A DNA stretch of 64,000 bases from Actinomycetes bacterium (lineage in GTDB: Bacteria > Actinomycetota > Actinomycetes > Actinomycetales > Microbacteriaceae). Below the pieces are notes generated by a model. It was not told where the DNA came from and did no database searches. It saw nothing but the letters and a program-made list of their open reading frames with translations. The position numbers and the translations under genes are program-made. The stretch is from NCBI GenBank assembly GCA_029777095.1, contig JAKOTS010000013.1:22482-86481 (forward strand). The letters run 5' to 3'. Shown here one piece after another: positions 57,335 to 64,000 of the stretch. Position 1 is the first letter of the stretch. Every line of letters starts with the position of its first letter.

Positions 57335-58936
57335 TTACCCGACCGAGGGCACGTCCCAGCCGGCGGCACGGAGCGCGGCACGCGAGAGCTCGCGCGCCGA
57401 GTACGGGGTGCGCACGCCGCGAATGTCGCGGTAGTCCTGGTGGCCCGGGCCCGCCCACAGGATCGCATCGCCCTCGCCGACGAGGTCGACCGCAGCGATG
57501 ATGGCCGCCTCGGGCGGCGAATACTCGTGGATTTCGGCGTCCGGTCGAGCGGCGCGGGCGCCCTCGATCAGGGTCGCACGAATCGACGCGGGGTCTTCGA
57601 AACGAGGGTGGTGGTCGGTGACGACCAGGATGTCGCTGCCGAGCACCGCGGTGCGGCCCATGTCGAGCCGCTTGCTGGCGTCGCGGTCGCCGTCCGCACC
57701 AAAGAGCATCAGCACCTTGCCGGGCGTGACGCGCCGGACCGCGGCGAGCGTCTTCTCGAATGCGTCGGGGGAGTGGCCAAAGTCGACAAACACGGTCGGG
57801 CCGGTGGGGCCCGACACGCGTTCAGTGCGACCGGGGAGATAAGCGTGGATGCCGCCATCGCGGCCTAGAGCCCCCGCAATGTCGTCCCACTCGAAGCCTG
57901 CCTCGAGCATCATCACGATGGCGAGGCTCGCGTTGGCGGCCATGTGCGGGCCGATCACGGGAACGCGGGTAGTGAGCGTGCGGCCGCGCGGACCGGTGAG
58001 GGTGAACTCGGTGTACGCCGGAACCTCGTCACCGATCGTGACAACCCAGTCGGCTGCGGCGGCGGCCGTGGCATCCTGAGCAATTGCAGGCGTTCCGACC
58101 GTCACGATCGGGATGCCGGCACCAGCGGCGATCTCGTGCCCTGCGTCGGTGTCGAGCGAGACGACGCCGCGGCGCGCGCGATCGGGCTGGAAGAGCGGTG
58201 CCTTCGCCTCGAAGTACTCGCGCATATCGGCGTAGTCGTCGAGGTGGTCGTGCGTCAGGTTCGTGAATCCGGCAACATCAAAGACGATGCCGTCGACCCG
58301 GTGGCGGCTGAGCGCCTGCGCGCTGACCTCGACCGCGATCGCCTCGACCCCACGCTCGCGCATGAGGGCCAGGAGCGCGTGCATCTCGCTCGCCTCGGGC
58401 GTGGTGAGCCGGCTGATCACAACCTGGTCGCCGATGTGACGCTCGGCGGTTGACGACAGCCCGGTCACCGCCCCTACCTGCTGGAGGATGCCTTCGAGGA
58501 GGTGCGAAACGCTGGTCTTGCCGTTTGTGCCCGTCGTCGCAAACAGCAGCGGCATGGGCACGGGGCCCTCGCTCGTTCCAGTGCCGTAGACCCACGCCGA
58601 CAGCGCGCCGAGGAGCGCGCGGGGGTTCGCGACGACCAGCACGGGGAGCTGTACGCCCTGTTCGGTCGCGATCGCGGCACCCGCGGCATCCGTGATGATC
58701 GCAACCGCACCCGCTTTGGCGGCGGCTGTTGCGAACTCGGCGCCGTGGCGGTTGGCACCAGCGATGGCAACGAACACTTCGCCCGGCCGCAGGTCGGCGG
58801 TCGCAAGGGTGATGCCGGTGAGTTCTACCCCGGCGACGTCACCAACCACACGGTCGGCGAAGCGCTCGGCGAGCTCTGAGAGCTGGCGCACGGGGGGATG
58901 TTCGGGGCGGAGTACAGGGGGGATACGAGCGTCCAA
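57335..58936 (-). CDS. MurE-like Mur ligase with altered DNPR motif
   Basis: This 533-residue Mur ligase contains the P-loop LLFATTGTNGKTS (134-141 core), ISRLTTPEASEM, the carbamyl-Lys region EYFEAKAPLF (K245), VFVDFGHSPDAF and FGADGDRDASKRLDMG. The loop that selects the third amino acid, DNPR in meso-diaminopimelate enzymes, reads HHPR (442-445) in VTDHHPRFEDP. It therefore may add a different diamino acid, plausible in Microbacteriaceae with B-type peptidoglycan, or be a paralogue. The start is ATG 58936. It sits between dxr and rseP on the opposite strand. Confidence 0.85.
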   Translation of the reverse strand: MDARIPPVLRPEHPPVRQLSELAERFADRVVGDVAGVELTGITLATADLRPGEVFVAIAGANRHGAEFATAAAKAGAVAIITDAAGAAIATEQGVQLPVLVVANPRALLGALSAWVYGTGTSEGPVPMPLLFATTGTNGKTSVSHLLEGILQQVGAVTGLSSTAERHIGDQVVISRLTTPEASEMHALLALMRERGVEAIAVEVSAQALSRHRVDGIVFDVAGFTNLTHDHLDDYADMREYFEAKAPLFQPDRARRGVVSLDTDAGHEIAAGAGIPIVTVGTPAIAQDATAAAAADWVVTIGDEVPAYTEFTLTGPRGRTLTTRVPVIGPHMAANASLAIVMMLEAGFEWDDIAGALGRDGGIHAYLPGRTERVSGPTGPTVFVDFGHSPDAFEKTLAAVRRVTPGKVLMLFGADGDRDASKRLDMGRTAVLGSDILVVTDHHPRFEDPASIRATLIEGARAARPDAEIHEYSPPEAAIIAAVDLVGEGDAILWAGPGHQDYRDIRGVRTPYSARELSRAALRAAGWDVPSVG

Positions 58937-59083
58937 GATGGCGGGCTCATCCTCTCGAGGTGGGGAGATTGTCGCGTGTCAATGTTCTCATACGCCGTTC
59001 TCCACGCGGCGCCCCTGCGCTCCATTCGCCGAGTCGATGGGGCCGGTGGGCGAACTCGGAGCAAGCGCGGGTATCGTGAGCGC

Positions 59084-60412
59084 GTGAACGTCATCCCCTT
59101 CATCATCGGCATCCTGATCATCGTCGTCGGCCTTGGCGTTTCGATCGCGCTGCACGAGATCGGGCACCTGGTGCCGGCCAAGAAGTTTGGCGTGCGGGTC
59201 GGGCAATACATGATCGGGTTTGGCCCCACGCTCTGGTCGCGCCGCATCGGCGAAACCGAGTACGGAGTGAAGCTGCTCCCGCTCGGTGGCTACATCTCGA
59301 TGGCTGGCATGTACCCGCCTTCACCCGCAGCGGCGGATGGCGATGGCAAGGCGGGGGCCGGCTTCTTCAAGGCGATGGTGCAGGATGCACGCGCCGCGAA
59401 CGACGAGACCCTGCAGGGTGACGACGACAACCGGGTGTTCTACAAGCTCCCCGTGTACAAACGCGTCATCATCATGCTGGGTGGCCCGGTGATGAACCTG
59501 CTGTTTGCGGGCGTGCTCTTCACCGTGCTCTTTAGCGGGATCGGCATCGCCGGTTCGACCACCACCGTGGCCAGCCTCAGCGAGTGTGTGGTGCCCGCGG
59601 GTACGACACAGACCGAGTGCGGCCCGGGCGACACCCCGGCGCCCGCGAACGCTGCTGGTTTTCGGCCCGGCGATGTCATCGAGTCGATCGACGGCGTCGA
59701 GATTGACACGTTTGCTCAGGCATCCGCCATCATTCGGGACGCTCCGAACGCACCGCTTCAGGTGACCGTGCTTCGCGCCGGCGAACCCCAGGTGCTCACG
59801 CTGACACCCACGCTCGCCGAGCGCGAGAAGCTCGATGCCGCCGGGCGCCCGATCATCGGCGCCGACGGCAAAATCGAGACCGTCGAGGTGGGCTTCGCGG
59901 GCATCAGCCCCATGACCGGGCTGATCCGCCAGCCGATCTGGGCCGGTGCCGTCGCAACCGGTGAAAACGTGGGCGCCGTTGCCGGCATCATCGTGCAGTT
60001 GCCCGAGAAGCTCTACAACGTCGCGGTGTCGCTCTTTACCGGCGCCGAGCGTGACCCCAACGGCCCGCTCAGTGTCGTGGGCGTTGGGATCATCGCGGGC
60101 GAGGTGGCGTCTATGGATGTGCCGCTCATGAACCGGATCGGGGGAGTCGTGGGGCTCCTCGCATCGCTCAACATCGCCCTCTTCGTCTTCAACCTCCTGC
60201 CCCTCCTGCCCCTCGACGGCGGCCACGTGATCGTCGCATTGTGGGAGGGCGTGAAGCGCGTGTGGGCGCGCATATTCGGGCTCGCAGCGCCGAAACCGGT
60301 CGACGCGACAAAGCTCGTGCCGGTGACGTTTATCGTGGTTGTCGCGCTGGTCGTGATGGGCGGCCTGCTCATTGCCGCCGACATCTTCAACCCGGTCGAT
60401 CTGTTCGGGTAG
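59084..60412 (+). CDS. rseP: Site-2 intramembrane zinc metalloprotease RseP
   Basis: This 442-residue membrane protease contains the zinc site HEIGH (H24, E25, H28) in the first helix, a PDZ region (about 185-270, GFRPGDVIESIDGVEIDTFAQA) and the second zinc ligand in FNLLPLLPLDGGH. It cleaves anti-sigma factors or signal-peptide remnants. The GTG at 59084 starts right at the first helix; an open frame extends upstream into the murE gene promoter region. Confidence 0.94.
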   Translation: MNVIPFIIGILIIVVGLGVSIALHEIGHLVPAKKFGVRVGQYMIGFGPTLWSRRIGETEYGVKLLPLGGYISMAGMYPPSPAAADGDGKAGAGFFKAMVQDARAANDETLQGDDDNRVFYKLPVYKRVIIMLGGPVMNLLFAGVLFTVLFSGIGIAGSTTTVASLSECVVPAGTTQTECGPGDTPAPANAAGFRPGDVIESIDGVEIDTFAQASAIIRDAPNAPLQVTVLRAGEPQVLTLTPTLAEREKLDAAGRPIIGADGKIETVEVGFAGISPMTGLIRQPIWAGAVATGENVGAVAGIIVQLPEKLYNVAVSLFTGAERDPNGPLSVVGVGIIAGEVASMDVPLMNRIGGVVGLLASLNIALFVFNLLPLLPLDGGHVIVALWEGVKRVWARIFGLAAPKPVDATKLVPVTFIVVVALVVMGGLLIAADIFNPVDLFG

Positions 60413-60419
60413 GGCTTAC

Positions 60420-60476
60420 GCGCGACCAGGTCGCGGGCTTCGGGCGCGGCGCCCGAGGAACCCGGCCGGGTCGCGC
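60420..60476. terminator. Possible bidirectional terminator between rseP and the PhzE/TrpE-G gene
   Basis: GCGCGACC (60420-60427) and GGTCGCGC (60469-60476) bracket a nested palindrome (CGGGCGCGGCGCCCG), between two convergent genes. No clear T-run, so confidence is low. Confidence 0.35.
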
Positions 60477-60485
60477 CCCGGCCAC

Positions 60486-62378
60486 TCAGCGGTGCAGTGC
60501 GTAGCCGACGAGTCGTTCGAGGGTCTCGACGCCGTCGGTCGAAAGGATCGACTCGAGGTGCCCCTGCACTGATGCGAGGTTGAGCCCGCGAATGCCCTGC
60601 ACCGTGCCGTCTTCGTCGGCAGCGATCTCGATGATTTCGCCGTCGTCGGTGACAACCGCGTCGACGCCCGGCATGACCCGTGCGGTGAACGTGTTGTAGA
60701 AACCGATGGTCGCCGGCGTGCCGAACAGGTCGACGACTCGTTGGAGGCCCTGGTGTGGGCTCGCCAGCGGCGCCAGCTCAAGACCGAGGCTGTCGGCAAG
60801 AATCTGGTGACTGAGGCAGACGGCCAGGAGCGGGCGCTCCTGCTTGAGCCGGCGGGCAACGATTTTGCGCATGCGCGAGATGCGCGGGTTGCTCGCGTCG
60901 CGCGGGTCGCCGGGGCCGGGGCCCGCAATGACGAGGTCGACGGCGTCGAGCGCGGCGTCATCGGCCTGGCTCCAGTGCACAACCTCAACGTGCAGGCCGA
61001 GGTGGCGCAGCTGGTGCGCGAGCATCGTCGTGAAGCGGTCTTCGGCGTCGACAACAATTGCGTTCCGGCCCGCGAACGCGCCGTCGTCGTCTTTGCCGGC
61101 CGTCGTCTGGGGGCGCAACCAAAATGGTGCGAGGCGGCTGTTGCGCGATTCGAGCAGCGCCGCGAGTTCGGCGTTGTCTGCAAGGCGCGGAGCTTCGGCA
61201 TCCGTCACCGCGGCGCGAGGAACCGCACCGATCGCGCCGAGCACGCCGGCAACCTTGCCGTGTGTTTCGCTCACCTCGCCCTCGGGGGTGGAGTGGCGAA
61301 CGAGCGTCGCCCCGACGGGGACCCGCAGTCGCCCATCGCGCAGGTATGCCGTGCGGATCAGGATCGGGGCGTCGAGGTTGTGCGCACCCGGCTGGGTTGT
61401 CGACGGGGTGAACAGCGCCACGACACCCGAGTAGTAGCCGCGTGGGGTCTTCTCATGCCGGCGGATGACCGCGCACGCATTCTGCATGGGAGAGCCGGTA
61501 ACGGTGGGCGCGAACATGGTCTCGCGCAGGATTTCGCGGGGGTCGAAGTCGCTGTGGCCGCTGAGCACGTACTCGGTGTGCGTGAGTCGTGACATCTGCT
61601 TGAGGTGCGGGCCCGTGATGCGGCCGCCCTCGGCGCAGATCGCACTCATCATTTTCAGTTCTTCATCGACCACCATGAAGAGCTCTTCGGTCTCTTTCGT
61701 GTCGGTCAAGAACGTGCGCATCGCCTCGACGGTCGGGCCCTCGGCGGGGTGGCGGAACGTGCCCGAGATGGGGTTCATGATGACCGTGCCATCGTCGACG
61801 CGCACGTGCGCCTCGGGGCTTGCGCCCACGGTCACGAGCCCGTCGCTGACGATCGCGAATGTCCAATATGCGCCACGTTCGTGGGTGAGCAGGGCGTGCA
61901 ACCAGCTCAGCGCCGCGGTGCGAGGGTCGGCGTCGACCCGTGCGGTGAAGTCGCGGCGGATCACGAAGTTTGCGCCCTCGCCGCGGCCGATTTCGTTCTG
62001 GATCACGTCACGAACGGTCTGCGCGTAGTCGTCGTCGCTCACATCGAAGTGGCCATCGTGCAGTGGCACCTCATCGTGGGGCAGCGCGGCCATCGCCACT
62101 GCCAGCGGGACCTCCTCGCGCTCGCGCACGATCAGGCAGCGCAGCGGCTCGCCATCATCGTGTGATTCGAATCCGCGCTCGCGCACCTGCCGAAATGGCA
62201 CCAGTGCGAGTACTTCGAGGGGCGTGCCCGAGGCATCCACCAATGGAATATCGGCGAGCAACTCGACATCGACGACGTCGCCGAGCAGTACTTCAAGGGT
62301 GCCCGTGCCCTCGCGTGCAAGCAACGCGAAGGGGCGGCTCGAGGAGCCTGTGAGCAGAGTGTCGAGGAGCGGGTGCAT
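60486..62378 (-). CDS. Anthranilate synthase-type chorismate aminase/glutaminase fusion (PhzE-like)
   Basis: This 630-residue fusion has an N-terminal chorismate-binding domain (about 90-400) with YWTFAIVSDGLVTVGASPEAHV, IMNPISGTFR, DEELKMMSAICAEGG and MFAPTVTGSPMQNACAVI, and a C-terminal class I glutamine amidotransferase (about 435-630) with nucleophile C521 (LAVCLSHQILAD) and H607/E609 (VQGHLES). Sequence resembles PhzE (2-amino-2-deoxyisochorismate synthase), but the upstream leader peptide with tandem Trp codons and attenuator point to anthranilate synthesis for tryptophan. No phenazine genes are nearby. Start ATG 62378. Confidence 0.88.
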   Translation of the reverse strand: MHPLLDTLLTGSSSRPFALLAREGTGTLEVLLGDVVDVELLADIPLVDASGTPLEVLALVPFRQVRERGFESHDDGEPLRCLIVREREEVPLAVAMAALPHDEVPLHDGHFDVSDDDYAQTVRDVIQNEIGRGEGANFVIRRDFTARVDADPRTAALSWLHALLTHERGAYWTFAIVSDGLVTVGASPEAHVRVDDGTVIMNPISGTFRHPAEGPTVEAMRTFLTDTKETEELFMVVDEELKMMSAICAEGGRITGPHLKQMSRLTHTEYVLSGHSDFDPREILRETMFAPTVTGSPMQNACAVIRRHEKTPRGYYSGVVALFTPSTTQPGAHNLDAPILIRTAYLRDGRLRVPVGATLVRHSTPEGEVSETHGKVAGVLGAIGAVPRAAVTDAEAPRLADNAELAALLESRNSRLAPFWLRPQTTAGKDDDGAFAGRNAIVVDAEDRFTTMLAHQLRHLGLHVEVVHWSQADDAALDAVDLVIAGPGPGDPRDASNPRISRMRKIVARRLKQERPLLAVCLSHQILADSLGLELAPLASPHQGLQRVVDLFGTPATIGFYNTFTARVMPGVDAVVTDDGEIIEIAADEDGTVQGIRGLNLASVQGHLESILSTDGVETLERLVGYALHR

Positions 62379-62410
62379 CGGTCACCTTCGTTTGGGGCTA
62401 CCGCCGCGGA

Positions 62411-62440
62411 CACAAAAAGACCGCCACGGCGGGCGGTCTG
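62411..62440 (-). terminator. Attenuator terminator of the trp-type leader
   Basis: On the minus strand AGACCGCC (62439-62432 in plus coordinates) pairs with GGCGGTCT (62425-62418), with a 6-nt loop, followed by five T's. It lies between the leader peptide and the fusion gene. The segment GGCGGTGTG after the leader stop can pair instead with CACAC...ACCGCC, an antiterminator, and CCGCC within the leader codons can pair with GGCGG. Confidence 0.85.
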
Positions 62441-62462
62441 TGTGAGGTTGCGAACACACCGC

Positions 62463-62498
62463 CTAGGAGGCGGGCCACCAGGAACGGTTCGCAAACAT
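62463..62498 (-). CDS. trpL: Trp leader peptide ([11 protein letters not shown])
   Basis: An 11-codon open frame encodes [11 protein letters not shown], with tandem Trp codons at residues 7 and 8. TAGCGT (62511-62506), a possible -10, lies 7 bp before the ATG, so the leader is probably leaderless. Position, tandem Trp codons and the downstream alternative hairpins fit ribosome-mediated attenuation. It is too short for routine gene calling. Confidence 0.85.
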   Translation of the reverse strand: MFANRSWWPAS

Positions 62499-62640
62499 GA
62501 TCGCCACGCTAGCAGAGAGACGGATGCCGGGGGCCCGTGCCCCGCAATATTTCGCGGCGCAGCCCAACGCCAGCCGGCGCGCGCACGACATCTGGTCGAT
62601 GCCCAGCCTCACGAGCCCGCCACGAAGTAGGCTGGGACAC

Positions 62641-63792
62641 GTGCCAGCTGTGAATCTGGGGCTCCCGAAGGTGCCCGAAACCCTTGCCCCACGACGTAAG
62701 TCCCGCCAGATCAAGGTGGGCAAAGTGCTCGTGGGTGGCAATGCGCCCATCAGCGTGCAGTCGATGTGTACGACACCGACCACCAACATCAACGGAACGC
62801 TGCAGCAGATCGCCGAGCTCACCGCCTCGGGCTGCGAGATCGTGCGCGTCGCGGTCCCGAGCCAGGACGACGCGGATGTGCTGCACATCATCGCGCAGAA
62901 GAGCCAGATCCCGGTGATCGCCGACATTCACTTCCAGCCGAAGTACGTCTACCAGGCGATCGATGCCGGGTGCGCGGCGGTCCGAGTCAACCCCGGCAAC
63001 ATCCGCAAGTTCGACAACCAGGTGGGCGAGATCGCGCGCCGTGCCAAGGAGGCGGGCGTCTCGCTCCGCATCGGCGTCAACGCGGGATCGCTCGACCCCC
63101 GACTGCTGCAGAAGTACGGCAAGCCCACCGCGGAAGCCCTCGTCGAGAGCGCCGTGTGGGAGGCCTCGCTGTTTGAAGAGCACGATTTTCACGACTTCAA
63201 GATCTCGGTCAAGCACAACGACCCGATCGTGATGGTGAAGGCGTACCGCCAGCTCGCAGAGCGTGGCGACTGGCCGCTGCACCTCGGTGTGACCGAGGCG
63301 GGGCCCGCGTTCCAGGGCACGATCAAGTCGGCGACGGCGTTTGGCATCCTGCTCGCCGAGGGCATTGGCGACACGATTCGTGTCTCGCTCTCGGCCCCAC
63401 CCGCCGAAGAAATTAAGGTCGGCATGCAGATTCTGCAGTCGCTGAACCTCCGCGAGCGCAAGCTCGAGATCGTTTCCTGCCCGTCCTGCGGGCGCGCGCA
63501 GGTCGACGTTTACACCCTGGCTGACGACGTCACCGAGGGTCTCAAGCACATGACCGTGCCGCTGCGCGTCGCCGTCATGGGCTGCGTCGTGAACGGCCCG
63601 GGCGAGGCCCGCGAGGCCGACCTGGGTGTGGCGTCGGGCAACGGCAAGGGGCAGATCTTCGTCAAGGGCGAGGTCATCAAGACCGTCCCCGAGTCAGAGA
63701 TCGTTGCCACGCTCATCGAAGAGGCAAACCGCATCGCGGCAGAAATGGGCCCGGCGGCAACGCCTGGCACCGCGCAGGTCATCACGGGCTAA
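62641..63792 (+). CDS. ispG: (E)-4-hydroxy-3-methylbut-2-enyl-diphosphate synthase
   Basis: This 383-residue [4Fe-4S] enzyme makes HMBPP in the MEP pathway. Cluster ligands are the two Cys of SCPSCGR and the Cys of [16 protein letters not shown]. The N-terminal TIM-barrel motifs are [22 protein letters not shown] and [12 protein letters not shown]. The GTG at 62641 is chosen from the conserved [23 protein letters not shown] start; the upstream frame is unconserved. It is divergent from the trp leader. Confidence 0.96.
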   Translation: MPAVNLGLPKVPETLAPRRKSRQIKVGKVLVGGNAPISVQSMCTTPTTNINGTLQQIAELTASGCEIVRVAVPSQDDADVLHIIAQKSQIPVIADIHFQPKYVYQAIDAGCAAVRVNPGNIRKFDNQVGEIARRAKEAGVSLRIGVNAGSLDPRLLQKYGKPTAEALVESAVWEASLFEEHDFHDFKISVKHNDPIVMVKAYRQLAERGDWPLHLGVTEAGPAFQGTIKSATAFGILLAEGIGDTIRVSLSAPPAEEIKVGMQILQSLNLRERKLEIVSCPSCGRAQVDVYTLADDVTEGLKHMTVPLRVAVMGCVVNGPGEAREADLGVASGNGKGQIFVKGEVIKTVPESEIVATLIEEANRIAAEMGPAATPGTAQVITG

Positions 63793-63811
63793 CGCGCTTG
63801 CTGCGCGGGGC

Positions 63812-64000
63812 CTAGTGCAACGACCCGCCGATACCGCCCACGTCTTTGGCGGTGTCGAGGCTCGTGCGCACAGCGATTTCGAGCGCTCGCGCGATGTCGG
63901 CGAGCGGCAGGGCAAAGGCGCCGGCGGGCGCGGACTCTGCGGCGTAGGGGACGTGCACGAACCCCGCGCGCATGCCCGGCCGTGCCTGCGCGGCGTGGAG
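63812..64000 (-). CDS. pcp: Pyroglutamyl-peptidase I, C-terminal part (5' end outside window)
   Basis: Sixty-three C-terminal codons are visible. GMRAGFVHVPYAAES with the catalytic His region and PLADIARALEIAVRTSL match the end of family C15 cysteine peptidases, which remove N-terminal pyroglutamate. The gene is cut by the window edge, so the nucleophile Cys is not visible. It converges with ispG. Confidence 0.75.
   Translation of the reverse strand, partial: LHAAQARPGMRAGFVHVPYAAESAPAGAFALPLADIARALEIAVRTSLDTAKDVGGIGGSLH

Noticed and set aside
60486..62378. Phenazine biosynthesis locus from PhzE similarity
   Set aside because: No phzB, phzD, phzF or phzG genes flank it and the upstream attenuator responds to Trp codons.

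Overview
The window is GC-rich, densely coded actinobacterial chromosome. The gene set points to Microbacteriaceae, although no genus can be named from sequence alone. The evidence is the MtrA-MtrB-LpqB block, the lysA-hom-thrC-thrB-rho-prfA run, a complete atpBEFHAGDC operon, GTG and leaderless-type starts, a DtxR/IdeR-type iron box, and frequent GGATGCC/GGCATCC heptamers in coding DNA. Almost everything is housekeeping. No transposase, integrase, CRISPR array or phage structural module is visible.

Layout. 1-5.0 kb: a divergent membrane protein, then the mtrA-mtrB-lpqB envelope-stress block. 5.1-13.1 kb: an iron-boxed siderophore-interacting protein; a leftward pair (arginase-like protein and HExxH protein); pspA; a TPM-domain protein; then DUF3097, trmB and a CPBP-like membrane protein. 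13.1-15.3 kb: an intergenic palindrome array, a guanidine-III riboswitch driving an SMR exporter, a sugar-epimerase-like gene and tRNA-Arg(CCG). 15.3-18.7 kb: an accessory-looking patch with two orphan lipoproteins flanking a wHTH/TPR regulator. 18.8-29.7 kb: argS, DUF2993, lysine/threonine biosynthesis, rho and prfA. 29.7-34.0 kb: a block between prfA and prmC (DUF559 protein, holin-like protein, cysE, cysK) that is rich in intergenic repeats. 34.0-44.6 kb: prmC, sua5, a WecA/TagO-type transferase, a membrane protein and the ATP synthase operon. 44.6-54 kb: yaaA, a DUF5684-like protein, an aldo/keto reductase, PP2C, an FtsK/EccC-like ATPase, ald, asparaginase and OsmC. 54-64 kb: plsC, an FKBP lipoprotein, dxr, a MurE-like ligase, rseP, an attenuator-controlled PhzE/TrpE-G fusion, ispG and the 3' end of pcp.

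Most notable observations. (1) A dispersed, roughly 60-bp imperfect palindrome occurs nine times, always between genes and always downstream of a rightward gene. It includes a tandemly duplicated pair and a 29-30-bp array built around its left end. (2) A leader peptide with tandem Trp codons and a textbook attenuator precede the PhzE-like fusion, arguing that it is the anthranilate synthase. (3) A guanidine-III riboswitch precedes the SMR gene. (4) An arginase-family protein has lost most metal ligands. (5) A MurE-like ligase has HHPR where DNPR is expected.

Gene-free stretches over 300 bp are 13113-13767 (palindrome array plus riboswitch), 29693-30073 (29-30-bp tandem array plus palindrome), 31052-31395 (21-bp tandem array plus palindrome) and 31804-32203 (two palindromes and simple-sequence DNA).
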